From Paludibaculum fermentans (GTDB taxonomy: Bacteria > Acidobacteriota > Terriglobia > Bryobacterales > Bryobacteraceae), in the NCBI RefSeq assembly GCF_015277775.1, contig NZ_CP063849.1:3658001-3722000 (forward strand): a DNA stretch of 64,000 bases, read 5' to 3'. Position numbers and translations under genes: made by a program. Below, piece by piece: positions 1-8,122 of this stretch (the stretch's first letter is position 1; each line of letters opens with the position of its first letter). The notes beneath the pieces were generated by a model. The model made no database searches, was not told the origin of the DNA, and saw only the letters and a list, made by a program, of their open reading frames with translations.

Positions 1-34
1 CTCGCAAAGCGCGCCGGTCCGGTGCTCGATCGCC

Positions 35-280
35 TTACGACTGGTCGCGCGTCTGCCGGTCCAGCCGGTTCACATAGCGCAGCAGCAGGGCGCTGCCCGC
101 AAACAGTAATCCGGACAACACAGCCCCCGGCACGGCCGCCTCATGATGGCCGGCCAGGTAAGTTTCGACAGAGGCCATCAGCATCCAGATCTGCACCACC
201 AGGATCACGACAATCAGCGCCAGCGCGCCGTTGATCCCCTTCAGACTTCTGCGCCGCAGGGGCGATTCGCCGTCCGTCAT
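35..280 (-). CDS. Small two-helix membrane protein (DUF6755-like) of the nitrate reductase cluster
   Basis: The 81-residue product has a charged N-terminus and two hydrophobic segments, at about residues 18-38 and 48-70, with a basic C-terminal tail. It starts 4 bp after the Rieske gene stop on the same strand, so it is almost certainly co-transcribed with it. Small proteins of this shape are annotated as DUF6755 next to Rieske subunits; that assignment is from memory of the family, not from a search. A plausible role is a membrane anchor or accessory subunit of the electron-transfer complex, which is inference. The gene is the last of the cluster inside the window. Confidence 0.7.
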   Translation of the reverse strand: MTDGESPLRRRSLKGINGALALIVVILVVQIWMLMASVETYLAGHHEAAVPGAVLSGLLFAGSALLLRYVNRLDRQTRDQS

Positions 281-284
281 GGCG

Positions 285-803
285 CTAGGACTCCTCTCCG
301 GTGGTCATTCCAATCGCCACCAGTTCGCTGCCGCGCCGCTCCAGTTCCACCCTGGGCAAAGGCCTGGGTGGAGGACCCTGCAACACGCGCCCGTCCTCGA
401 TGGAGAAGTAGCCTTCGTGGCACGGGCACTCCAGCCGGTTGTGCTTCGCCGAGTACAGCACCGCGCACGACAGGTGGGTGCACTTCTGGCTGTAGGCCAC
501 GAACTTCTGCTCGCCGACGCGCACCAGCAGGCAGTTGTCCTGCGGCGTCGGATACTGGAAGACCTTGGCACTGCCCACGGCCAGCCCGTCGGCGCCATTC
601 ACGACCAGCGCCGGAAAGGCCGCCTGCCGCCGGCTGAGCAGGTTCTTCGCCACCAGCCACAGTTGGCCGGCGAACATGGCGAAGCTCGTCAATGTGAGGA
701 ACCGCGTGAACTGCCTGCGCTCGACAAAGCTCGACTCGCCGGACCGGACCGAGAACTCCTCGCTCCACAACCGCTGCTTCGGGCACTCCTTCTGCTGGCT
801 CAT
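285..803 (-). CDS. Rieske [2Fe-2S] protein with N-terminal membrane anchor
   Basis: The 172-residue product has a twin-arginine-like stretch (ERRQFTRF, residues 28-35) followed by a hydrophobic helix to about residue 50. A Rieske fold comes next. The cluster ligands are clear: C108-x-H110 and C126-x2-H129. The extra cysteines C113 and C128 are in the positions of the structural disulfide of bc1-type Rieske proteins, which favours a high-potential cluster. The start ATG at 803 overlaps the stop of the upstream ferredoxin gene (ATGA), so translation is probably coupled. Longer readings upstream are only shadow of that gene. Likely role: membrane-anchored electron carrier for the molybdoenzyme encoded upstream. 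It could instead serve a separate quinol oxidase branch. Confidence 0.87.
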   Translation of the reverse strand: MSQQKECPKQRLWSEEFSVRSGESSFVERRQFTRFLTLTSFAMFAGQLWLVAKNLLSRRQAAFPALVVNGADGLAVGSAKVFQYPTPQDNCLLVRVGEQKFVAYSQKCTHLSCAVLYSAKHNRLECPCHEGYFSIEDGRVLQGPPPRPLPRVELERRGSELVAIGMTTGEES

Positions 804-1378
804 TCCTCTCCTTCCCAGATGGCATCCGCCACATCCACACTCATCACCGGCTCCGACGCCGGCAGCATGTAATGAACCTTCGTCCGCACCACCTGCCCGC
901 CAAAGTGAAACTCGTTGGACGCACGCTCGCGCCGCTTCTGCGCGGCCTGCTCCGCCGGCACGTACATCAGCGCCTGGCTGGGGCAGACCGTGGCGCACAT
1001 GGGCCGCTTGCCGATGCTGGTGCGGTCGTAGCACATGTCGCACTTCATCATCAGTTCCATCTCGGCGAACACATTCGGCACGCCGAAGGGACAGGCCAGC
1101 ACGCAGTTGGAGCAGCCGATGCAGCGCGGCTTCAACGCCGTCCTCACGATGCCGTCCTCGCCCTTCTTGATCGCGTCCGCCGGACACACCTGCGCGCACG
1201 TGGGATCCTCGCAATGCATGCAGACCATGGGCGCCGTGGCGATCGTGTTGGGCCTATCGATGAAGTCCAGGTGGATCATCGAGACGCCGCGGTGCGTGCC
1301 GCACTCCGCACAGGCGCTCACGCAGGACTGGCAGCCGATGCAGCGCGACGGGTCGACGTAGAACTCATAGCCGAACAT
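800..1378 (-). CDS. Ferredoxin-type electron-transfer subunit with four [4Fe-4S] motifs (NrfC/DmsB-like)
   Basis: The 192-residue product has no signal peptide. It carries four cysteine groups typical of molybdoenzyme beta subunits: C13-x2-C-x2-C-x3-C, a second group [15 protein letters not shown], a third [12 protein letters not shown], and a fourth pair CDMC with CATVCP. The length and order match the DmsB/NrfC/PsrB group, which passes electrons between a membrane subunit and a Mo-bisMGD catalytic subunit. The gene lies 3 bp after the catalytic gene and overlaps the Rieske gene by 4 bp. The first cluster lacks the usual proline after its last cysteine. Cytoplasmic location is inferred from the lack of an export signal in both this protein and the catalytic subunit. 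Confidence 0.88.
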   Translation of the reverse strand: MFGYEFYVDPSRCIGCQSCVSACAECGTHRGVSMIHLDFIDRPNTIATAPMVCMHCEDPTCAQVCPADAIKKGEDGIVRTALKPRCIGCSNCVLACPFGVPNVFAEMELMMKCDMCYDRTSIGKRPMCATVCPSQALMYVPAEQAAQKRRERASNEFHFGGQVVRTKVHYMLPASEPVMSVDVADAIWEGEE

Positions 1379-1381
1379 GGC

Positions 1382-3574
1382 TCACTGGCCTCCCTGCGGA
1401 CCCGCTGCCTTCTCGATGCGGCAGGCAGAGACCTTGAACTCTGGGATCTTGCTGCGCGGATCCAGCGTCCGGTGCGTCAATCGGTTCGCACTCTTGCGGC
1501 CGGGCCAGTGGTAGGGGATGAAGACCGTATCGGGCCGGATGGTGCGCACCACCATGGCCTGCACCGTGATGGAACTCCGGCGGGTGGTCACCGTCACCCA
1601 GTCGTCGTTCAGGATCCCATGCCGCTCGGCGAGCTTGGGATGAACCTCCACTTTGGGATTCGGGTACTGATCGACCAGCGCTCCAATGCGGCGGGTCTGT
1701 GCTCCGGAAAGGTACTGGCTGACGACGCGGCCGGTCGTCAGGAAGGTGGGGAAGTCATCGGCCACGGGATCGCCGCTGGGCCGGACCTCCGCCACCAGGA
1801 ACCGCGCCCGTCCATCGGGATGCAGGAACTTGCCGCCCTCAAAGAACCGAGGCGTGCCCGGATGATCCAGCGTGGGGCACGGCCAGAAGATGCCCATCTC
1901 CTTCTCGATGCGCTCGTAGGTGATGCCGTAGTAATCCGCATGGCCGCCGCGCGAGGCCTCGCGCAGCTCATCGAAAATCTCCCGCGTCGACTCGAACGGG
2001 AAGTACTGCCCCTTGCCCAGGCGGCGCGCCAGATCCACCACAATGGCGCTGTCGCCGCGCGCCTGTCCCGGCGGATCCACGGCTTTGTTGATCTTGATGA
2101 CGCGGCCTTCGCCGCTGCCCACGACGCCCTCTTCCTCCTCCTGCAGGCTGCCCGCGAGCACGACGTCGGCGTGATGCGCGGTCTCGGAGAGGAAGAAATC
2201 CACGACGCAGAAGAACTCGAGCTTCTCCAGGGCAGCTCGTGTGTACTCGCTGTCCGGCAGCGACACCAGCGGGTTGAAGCACATCGAAAACAGCGCCTTG
2301 ATCTCGCCGCGGTGGATCGCTTCCATGATCTCCACCGCGCTGTAGCCCGCCTGCGGGATCTCCTCCGGAGTGATGCCCCAGACCTTCGCTACGTGCTCGC
2401 GCGCCGCCGGATCCGCGATGTGCCGCTGGCCCGGCAACTGGTCGCACTTCTGCCCGTGCTCACGGCCGCCCTGCCCGTTGCCCTGCCCCGTGATCATGTT
2501 CGGACCGGCGCCTTCCCGTCCGATATTGCCGGTCGCCAGGCAAAGATTGACCAGCGCCAGGCAGTTCTCCACGCCATGCGAGTGATGCTCGATGCCGCGG
2601 GCATGCAGGGCCATGGCCCGCTCCGCCATGCCGAACCACTGGGCCGCCTTCTCGATGTCTTCCGGACGCACTCCCGTCACGTCGGCGGCCCGGCGCGGAT
2701 CCCAGGCCTTCACATACTCGGCCACCTGGTCGAACCCGTTCGTGTGGTTCTCGATGAACTCCAGGTCCGCCAGGCCATCGCGCACAATCACGTGGAGCAT
2801 GGCCGAGAACAACGCCGTGTCCGTGCCGGGCCGCACAGGCAGATACAGATCCGCATTGCGTGTAATGGGTGTCATGCGCGGGTCGGCGACAATCAGCCGG
2901 CCACCGTTGTCGCGCATGCGCCACAGATAGTCGGTCGTGATGGGGAAGCACTCGCCGACGTTCGCACCGGCCACCAGCACCACCTGGGCCTTCGGGATGT
3001 CTTCCCACGGGTTCGGATTGCGGTCGACGCCCAACGCCAGTTTGTAGGCCGTACCGGCCGATACCATGCACAAGCGGCCGTTGTAGTCGATGTGCCGTGT
3101 GCCCAGCGCCACGCGCGCGAATTTCCCCAACAGGTAAGATTTCTCGGTGATGAGCGAGGCTCCGCCGTAGACGGCCACCGAGTCCTTGCCGTACTTCGCC
3201 TGGATCTCCTGCAGCCGCCGCGCCGTCAGGCTCATCGCCTCTTCCCAGCCGGCCTCTCGAAATCCGCTGTCGGTGCGGATCAGTGGAGCCAGCAACCGGT
3301 CCGGGTGCGCGCTTTGCATGTAGCGCCGTACACCTTTGGGACACAGCATGCCGCGATTGAACGGAAACTCCTCCCAGGGCTCAAACCCGGTCACCTGGTT
3401 GTCGCGCACCTTCAACTGAATGCCGCACTGCTGCCCGCAAAAGCAGCAATGCGTCTTCACCAGTTTCTCCGGACCCTTCAGCGATTCCCCTTGCCAGCCG
3501 CCGGGCGGAACGTACTTCAGGTGCGGTCCGTACTGCTCGGTCAGTGCCTCAACGGATTGCGGAGGCTTGGCCAT
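1382..3574 (-). CDS. Molybdopterin (bisMGD) oxidoreductase, nitrate reductase-like catalytic subunit
   Basis: The 730-residue product begins with a [4Fe-4S] site, C43-x2-C46-x3-C50 and C78 (NRGMLCPKG), as in NapA/NasA/NarB. The segment DYNGRLCMVSA (around residue 169) matches the cysteine Mo-ligand region of the Nap/Nas group (typically NSRLCMSSA) better than the formate dehydrogenase motif. The C-terminal part has the molydopterin dinucleotide-binding fold. No Tat signal is present, so a cytoplasmic enzyme is expected. It overlaps the upstream NarK-like gene by 26 bp. The substrate is most likely nitrate because of the motif and the NarK-type partner, but other Mo/W substrates cannot be excluded from sequence alone. 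No chaperone or nitrite reductase gene is present in the window. Confidence 0.83.
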   Translation of the reverse strand: MAKPPQSVEALTEQYGPHLKYVPPGGWQGESLKGPEKLVKTHCCFCGQQCGIQLKVRDNQVTGFEPWEEFPFNRGMLCPKGVRRYMQSAHPDRLLAPLIRTDSGFREAGWEEAMSLTARRLQEIQAKYGKDSVAVYGGASLITEKSYLLGKFARVALGTRHIDYNGRLCMVSAGTAYKLALGVDRNPNPWEDIPKAQVVLVAGANVGECFPITTDYLWRMRDNGGRLIVADPRMTPITRNADLYLPVRPGTDTALFSAMLHVIVRDGLADLEFIENHTNGFDQVAEYVKAWDPRRAADVTGVRPEDIEKAAQWFGMAERAMALHARGIEHHSHGVENCLALVNLCLATGNIGREGAGPNMITGQGNGQGGREHGQKCDQLPGQRHIADPAAREHVAKVWGITPEEIPQAGYSAVEIMEAIHRGEIKALFSMCFNPLVSLPDSEYTRAALEKLEFFCVVDFFLSETAHHADVVLAGSLQEEEEGVVGSGEGRVIKINKAVDPPGQARGDSAIVVDLARRLGKGQYFPFESTREIFDELREASRGGHADYYGITYERIEKEMGIFWPCPTLDHPGTPRFFEGGKFLHPDGRARFLVAEVRPSGDPVADDFPTFLTTGRVVSQYLSGAQTRRIGALVDQYPNPKVEVHPKLAERHGILNDDWVTVTTRRSSITVQAMVVRTIRPDTVFIPYHWPGRKSANRLTHRTLDPRSKIPEFKVSACRIEKAAGPQGGQ

Positions 3575-5801
3575 GCGCGTTCTCCTTCACTCTCATCTGC
3601 ACCGTCGCCAGGGTCTTGCGCTTGCACGGCGGGCAGACCGCCTGCCAGTGCGACGAGCCGTCCTTCGACGTATAGTCGAACCCCAGTTGCGGCAGCACCG
3701 TCTTCAAGTCCTCAATGTGCATTTTCGAAGCGAATCGCTGCCCGCAACGGAGGCAGTGCGACCCCTCATCCTCGTCTCCGGCCTGCTGGTAGACCTTCAC
3801 GCCCAACTGCGCCGGGCGCTGGAAGATGTGGAAGAACTTCCCGAACGGCAGGTACAGCAGCGCGCCGATCACGCTGATGGCGTGGATCACGGCCAGGAAG
3901 CCGTAGAACGCGCCGCGGAACCAGAGCGTGGAGACCGTCAGCGCCAGGCCCGTGACGGAGATCGCGAAGAGCAGAGCCAGGGGCAGGAAGTCCGCGGCCA
4001 TTGTCTCCAGCGCGAGCGCGCCTTCGTCCTTCATCCGCCGCCCCAGCGAGAGCGCGATTCCGCCCAGCACCAGGACCGCCGAGAAATCGAGCCCATGAAA
4101 CAGGACCCAGGCCATCAGCGAACGCGCGGGCATCGTGCCCACCGGGAAGCCGAACAGCCAAGTGATGTAGGTCATCTGATCGTCGGGATGCGATGTAAAA
4201 TTGACCCAGCCGAACACCAGGGGAAACGTGATGGCGGCCGCGGATAAGCAGCCCCAGAACAGCATCTGGTGCATCCACCAGCGCGTCCGGCTGCGCTTTG
4301 CGATGAACTTCTGCGCGATCAGGTGGGTGCCCGCGGTCTGCGTGACCAGGGCCAAAGTCTTCAGCCAACCGCGCGACCGCGCCAGTTCCAGGCTCCGCTG
4401 CCAGTAGCGCTTCGTGGGCGGCTTCTGCAGCCATACCGCGTAGTGGAAGGTCACGCCGAACGTGGCGAAAATGACGGCAAACGTGTAAACCACCAGGGCC
4501 GCGTCGAAGTTCTGGAGATTCCTGGAGCCGATGACAATCGAGGCAACCAGTAGCCCCGTCACCGCCACGGCCCACGCTCCGGCACGCAGTTGATCGGCTC
4601 GCCGCGCAAAGTCCGGCTGCAGGTTCAGTTCCAGCGCCTGCTGGCGGGGAATGAAGACCCGCAGGTTCAGGAACCACAGCAGTAGCGAGGTCGCGGCCAA
4701 CAGCACGAAGCCGGGCCAAACGACGCCCACCGAGTCGCGAAAGCGGCCCAGCAGGAGAGGAGGAAAGAATCCGCCCAGTCCGCCCATGGCGCCCACCAGG
4801 CCGGTTACCGTGGCGGTGTTTCCTGGGAAATATTGCGGCACCAGCTTGAAGACCGCTCCGTTGCCTAACCCCAGCAGCGCCGCGCAGCCCAGCGCGCCTA
4901 CGGTGAACGGCACCATCGACGGCCACGCCAATAGCAGCGCGAATGGCACGATGCCGAGGAAGACGCCCCACAGCACGCGGGCGCCGCCCAACCGGTCTGC
5001 CAATGCACCGCCCACCGGACGCAGCAACGTCGCCAGCACCACGAAGCCAGCCGCCCGGAATCCCGCATTCGCCGGAGCCAGCCCGAAGTCGTCCTTCAAC
5101 AGCGACGGCAGATAGATGGAGAACGCCACAAAGCCGCCGAAGGTGAGGAAGTAGAACAGCGACAGAACCCAGGCCAGCGGCTCCTTCGTGAGGATCTGGA
5201 CCATCGGCCCCAGTCCCTTTATGTTCGGCACGAACGCAGGCGCATTCCGAGCCAGCATCCAGAAGGCCACCGACCACACCACCAGCAGGGCCGAGATTCC
5301 ATAGATGAAGTTGGCGCGGCCGATCATCGCGGCCAGCACGGGTCCCAGGAAGACCACCGCCGACTGGCCCATGTTGCCCATCCCATATAGCCCCAGCGCC
5401 GTGCCCTGCCGTTCCGCCGCAAACCACTTGGAGACGAACCCGACGCCCACTGAGAAGGACGATCCAGCCACACCAACAAAGAAGCCCGAGGCCAGCAGCC
5501 CGTTATATGTGGACACATTGGCCAGCACCGCGCCCGCTCCGGCGGAGGCGAGGAACAGCACCGTAAACACCACCCGGCCGCCAAAACGGTCTGTCAGCAT
5601 GCCCAGAGGAATGCGCCCGAGGGAGCCTAGCAACACCGGCACGGCCACGATCAGCGACGTCTGTGTCGCCGTCAGGTGAAACTGCTGCCGGTATGCCGGC
5701 GCGAACGAACTGACGATACCCCACACGGCGAAGCACAGGAAAAACGAGATTGTGCCCAGCCACAACTGAAGCTTTTGCGAACTGCTCTCCGAATCGCTCA
5801 A
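3549..5801 (-). CDS. NarK-type MFS transporter fused to a cytochrome b-like membrane domain
   Basis: The product has about 750 residues, against about 400-450 for ordinary NarK. The N-terminal 400 residues are an MFS transporter with the MLTDRFGGR loop and NarK-like helices. The C-terminal part holds a second block of about five or six helices with histidines well placed for haem (FHYAVW, GTHLIAQ, MHQMLFW, FHGLDF, VIHAIS, KFFHIFQ). This pattern recalls NarI/DsrM/HdrE-type cytochrome b. A tail with two CxxC pairs (HCLRCG and VCPPCK) ends the protein. The TTG at 5801 is preferred because GGGAGGA lies five bases upstream. The ATG at 5840 lacks a Shine-Dalgarno and abuts a palindrome. It heads the nitrate reductase-like operon and probably combines transport with quinol oxidation. 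Confidence 0.75.
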   Translation of the reverse strand: MSDSESSSQKLQLWLGTISFFLCFAVWGIVSSFAPAYRQQFHLTATQTSLIVAVPVLLGSLGRIPLGMLTDRFGGRVVFTVLFLASAGAGAVLANVSTYNGLLASGFFVGVAGSSFSVGVGFVSKWFAAERQGTALGLYGMGNMGQSAVVFLGPVLAAMIGRANFIYGISALLVVWSVAFWMLARNAPAFVPNIKGLGPMVQILTKEPLAWVLSLFYFLTFGGFVAFSIYLPSLLKDDFGLAPANAGFRAAGFVVLATLLRPVGGALADRLGGARVLWGVFLGIVPFALLLAWPSMVPFTVGALGCAALLGLGNGAVFKLVPQYFPGNTATVTGLVGAMGGLGGFFPPLLLGRFRDSVGVVWPGFVLLAATSLLLWFLNLRVFIPRQQALELNLQPDFARRADQLRAGAWAVAVTGLLVASIVIGSRNLQNFDAALVVYTFAVIFATFGVTFHYAVWLQKPPTKRYWQRSLELARSRGWLKTLALVTQTAGTHLIAQKFIAKRSRTRWWMHQMLFWGCLSAAAITFPLVFGWVNFTSHPDDQMTYITWLFGFPVGTMPARSLMAWVLFHGLDFSAVLVLGGIALSLGRRMKDEGALALETMAADFLPLALLFAISVTGLALTVSTLWFRGAFYGFLAVIHAISVIGALLYLPFGKFFHIFQRPAQLGVKVYQQAGDEDEGSHCLRCGQRFASKMHIEDLKTVLPQLGFDYTSKDGSSHWQAVCPPCKRKTLATVQMRVKENAHGQASAIR

Positions 5802-5851
5802 GCAATCCTCCCTCTCACGCTGCATCTTGGCATGCGCCATCGGGCCGGGTC

Positions 5852-5867
5852 GGTGACAAAAGTCACC
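5852..5867. promoter_or_regulatory. Perfect palindrome GGTGAC-N4-GTCACC, probable regulator site of the nitrate operon
   Basis: The two 6-bp arms are perfect and separated by AAAA. The half-site spacing fits a CRP/FNR-superfamily dimer (GTGA-N6-TCAC). The site lies about 50 bp before the preferred TTG start of the NarK fusion. The same core stands upstream of the RIC gene at 6698-6711. Whether it activates or represses cannot be told, because the -10 element is not clear. Confidence 0.6.
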
Positions 5868-5929
5868 CCGCGATTAAACCTATACCAATTCGTCCAGAAA
5901 AGAAACCAGACTCACGGATTGGCTTCAGC

Positions 5930-6640
5930 TCAGCGCCGTTCCAAGGCAATGGCACGCGGAAATAGAATGTTGTTTTCCAGATGAATATGCACGTGGAGGT
6001 CAGCTTCCAACGCCTGCAGACCGTCGAACAGCATCCGTACCGTGGTGCACGCGTAGGAGGGTAATTCGTAGTTGTTGGTCAAGGTCCGCAGTTCCACCAG
6101 GGCCTCGCCGGCGCCCTCATGCTCGCGCTCCATCATCGCGATGGGGTTGCCGATGGAGCCAAACGGAACCGGCGGCATGGGCTGGCCCTGCGCTTCCGCG
6201 TCGGCATACCTGGCGATGAACGGGAAGAGGATCTGCTCTTCCTTGTTGATGTGTGCTTCCAGTTCGCTACGCAGTCCGTCATACACCGTCGCCATGCGCG
6301 ACAGCGTCTGCGGATCGCGCCCGCCATGAACCCGCAACACTTTCTCCATGCGCGCGCCGACGGCCGGCAGTTCCTGCCTCAGATACTCGTGATGGGTGGC
6401 GATGATGTGCCGCGCCAGCTCACCCAGGGGCGCGTTCTGCCAGTCGCGGTCGCCGCCGCCTACATGGAGCGACTGCTCGATCTCCTGCATCACGGCCGCG
6501 GGATCCAGTCCCTTGGCCGAGCAGGCAGCCCCAATCGCCTGTTTGCCGCCGCAGCAGTAGTCCAGGCCGTAGCGTTCCAGGGTCCTCACCGCCACCAGGG
6601 AGGTTGCGGCGATGTCAGCTAAAGTCGTCGTGGTAGTCAT
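5930..6640 (-). CDS. ric: Iron-sulfur cluster repair di-iron protein (RIC/ScdA/YtfE/DnrN family)
   Basis: The 236-residue product has the N-terminal ScdA_N segment with the diagnostic DYCCGG motif. A four-helix haemerythrin-like domain follows, with metal-binding residues in THHEYLR, HINKEEQILFP, EREHEGAG and HIHLENNILFP. The family repairs iron-sulfur clusters damaged by nitric oxide or oxidants and is cytoplasmic. The ATG at 6640 is chosen because GAGGA lies just upstream; an in-frame ATG at 6670 would add ten residues without a ribosome-binding site. A GTGAC-N4-GTCAC palindrome sits about 60 bp upstream, matching the one before the nitrate operon. This supports joint control during nitrate or NO metabolism. 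Confidence 0.92.
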   Translation of the reverse strand: MTTTTTLADIAATSLVAVRTLERYGLDYCCGGKQAIGAACSAKGLDPAAVMQEIEQSLHVGGGDRDWQNAPLGELARHIIATHHEYLRQELPAVGARMEKVLRVHGGRDPQTLSRMATVYDGLRSELEAHINKEEQILFPFIARYADAEAQGQPMPPVPFGSIGNPIAMMEREHEGAGEALVELRTLTNNYELPSYACTTVRMLFDGLQALEADLHVHIHLENNILFPRAIALERR

Positions 6641-6697
6641 TGAATTCCTCAGAATCTCTTTCTGAAGCAATCATGACTATAAAATCCAGGTAAGTCG

Positions 6698-6711
6698 GTG
6701 ACGCAAGTCAC
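6698..6711. promoter_or_regulatory. Palindrome GTGAC-N4-GTCAC upstream of ric
   Basis: Perfect 5-bp arms flank GCAA. On the minus strand the centre lies about 64 bp before the ric start. Candidate -10 boxes (TATAGT at 6676-6681 or CATGAT at 6670-6675) lie downstream. With the second box, the palindrome centre would fall at -41.5, the class II position of FNR-type activators. The core is identical to that of the site at 5852-5867. Confidence 0.55.
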
Positions 6712-6776
6712 ACGCGCCGAATTCGACGAAAAAACTTACCGGATCCTGACAGTGCGGCCCTGAGAGAGCGGGACTC

Positions 6777-7187
6777 CTACGCCTTCCACTTGTAATAGAA
6801 GAAGGTCATCGGTACCTTCCCCGTATTCACAATGCCGTGGACTTTGTTCCCCGCGCAGTACATCATCGATCCGGCCGCCACCTTCGTCACCTTGCCGCCG
6901 ACGGTGATTTCCCCGGTCCCTTCCGTCACCAGCACGAACTCCTCTTCCGGATGCTCATGCGGAGGATGCGGCTGCATGCCGGCCTTCAGTTGCAGGCTGC
7001 CCGAGGTCATCGACTTCAACTGGTCCGTCGGACCCTCGAAGTAGATGCGGTGGTCGCCAAACGGCTCCTTCACCAGCTTCGCCTGGGCGGGGTTCAGCGC
7101 GGCATCCGGCAGCTTCCCTGCGCCTTGCGCGGCGGCAAAGGGGGCCAGGAAGGCAGCGGCTTTGAAGAGGTCACGGCGTTTGGGCAT
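6777..7187 (-). CDS. Secreted cupin-domain protein with Tat-type signal
   Basis: The 136-residue product begins MPKRRDLFKAAAFLAPFAAA, a twin-arginine-type signal peptide. The rest is a single cupin barrel. Motif 1 supplies HEHPEEEF (two histidines and a glutamate for a metal), and the second motif supplies the histidine of NKVHGIVN. The enzyme or binding role is unknown; small periplasmic cupins of this type are common in Acidobacteriota. It lies 6 bp after the stop of the M28 peptidase gene and is probably co-transcribed with it. Metal binding is inferred from the conserved ligands. Confidence 0.78.
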   Translation of the reverse strand: MPKRRDLFKAAAFLAPFAAAQGAGKLPDAALNPAQAKLVKEPFGDHRIYFEGPTDQLKSMTSGSLQLKAGMQPHPPHEHPEEEFVLVTEGTGEITVGGKVTKVAAGSMMYCAGNKVHGIVNTGKVPMTFFYYKWKA

Positions 7188-7193
7188 CGGGAA

Positions 7194-8063
7194 TCAGGGC
7201 TCCAGTCTTTTCAGGGTTTCCAGCACGACGCTCCCCACCGTTTGCAGGCTGGAGGCGCTCAACTTATCCATCGTGTCCTGGTTCGTGTGCCACCAGGAAT
7301 TGTCCGGACCATACTCGAAATCGATCAGGTCGAGGGCACGCACGCCTTTGCGCAGGAACGGCATGTGATCGTCTTCAATCGCCCCTTCCACACCGTCGAA
7401 ATGCTTGGCCTGGCCCATCTGCGAGGCCACCTGCCAGACGATGCTGCGCAGAACTTCAGAAGAGTACTGCTCACGCACCAGATGCAGATCGCGGTCGCCG
7501 ACCATGTCCACGTTGATCAACGCGGCCATCTTGCCCAGCGTGCCGTCCGCGGCCCACTTGTCGGCCAGGTGCCGCGAGCCATACACCGAATCCGTGGCGG
7601 TCCAGTCCTTCACCGCCTCCTCACCGTCGAAGAACACCAGGTAGACATCGTTCCTCAGCGGGACGCTCTTGAGGGCAACGGCCATCTCCAACAGCAGGCC
7701 AGCGGAGGATCCGCCGTCGTTCGCCCCGGCAAAGGGAAAGGAAAAACGCTTGGTATCGTAATGCCCGCTCACGGCGACGATCTTGCCGCTCTGCCCGGTC
7801 CGTTTGGCGATGATATTCTTCATCACGATGGGTCCCGCGGGCGTCTTGGCTGTGAAGACGTCTTCCACCACCGTCCAGCCGGCTGCCTTCAATTGGGCGG
7901 TGATATAGTCCTGAGCCTTCTTGATCGCCGGAGTACCCGAGGGACGCGGGCCCAATGCCACGAGAGCCTTGGTCTGGTCGTAGGCGCGTTGACCTGAGAA
8001 TTCCGCCGCCATCAGCGGCAGGGCAAGAATCAGACAGGCCAGCACTCGGTGGGAACGTTGCAT
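7194..8063 (-). CDS. Secreted M28 zinc peptidase, glutaminyl-cyclase-like
   Basis: The start at 8063 (MQRSHRVLACLILALPLMA) gives a proper signal peptide; an upstream ATG at 8165 would add a non-signal extension that reaches into the methyltransferase gene. The 289-residue product shows M28 ligands in order: SGHYDTK, GANDGGSSAG, FFDGEEA, NVDMVGDRD and a late histidine in WWHTNQDT. The segment DHMPFLRKGV plus LIDFEYGP resembles glutaminyl-peptide cyclotransferases, so it may cyclise N-terminal glutamine or act as an aminopeptidase. The start is preceded by a CGCTACACTGA element rather than a strong ribosome-binding site. Confidence 0.8.
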   Translation of the reverse strand: MQRSHRVLACLILALPLMAAEFSGQRAYDQTKALVALGPRPSGTPAIKKAQDYITAQLKAAGWTVVEDVFTAKTPAGPIVMKNIIAKRTGQSGKIVAVSGHYDTKRFSFPFAGANDGGSSAGLLLEMAVALKSVPLRNDVYLVFFDGEEAVKDWTATDSVYGSRHLADKWAADGTLGKMAALINVDMVGDRDLHLVREQYSSEVLRSIVWQVASQMGQAKHFDGVEGAIEDDHMPFLRKGVRALDLIDFEYGPDNSWWHTNQDTMDKLSASSLQTVGSVVLETLKRLEP

Positions 8064-8072
8064 CCAGATATC

Positions 8073-8078
8073 AGTGTA
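8073..8078 (-). promoter_or_regulatory. Candidate -10 box TACACT of the M28 peptidase gene
   Basis: On the minus strand the sequence reads CGCTACACTGA, nine bases before the ATG at 8063, with no clear Shine-Dalgarno between. Nearly the same string precedes the aminotransferase gene at 49210. It implies a very short or absent leader. Confidence 0.4.
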
Positions 8079-8122
8079 GCGGGGGCAGGCCAAGGCGCGA
8101 AACCTGTACGCGCCAACCATAA

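Noticed and set aside
872-3877. Long open frame on the plus strand over the nitrate reductase and ferredoxin genes
   Set aside because: It lies antisense to genes with clear motifs, is Arg/His/Ala-rich and has no recognisable domain. It is a GC-rich shadow frame.
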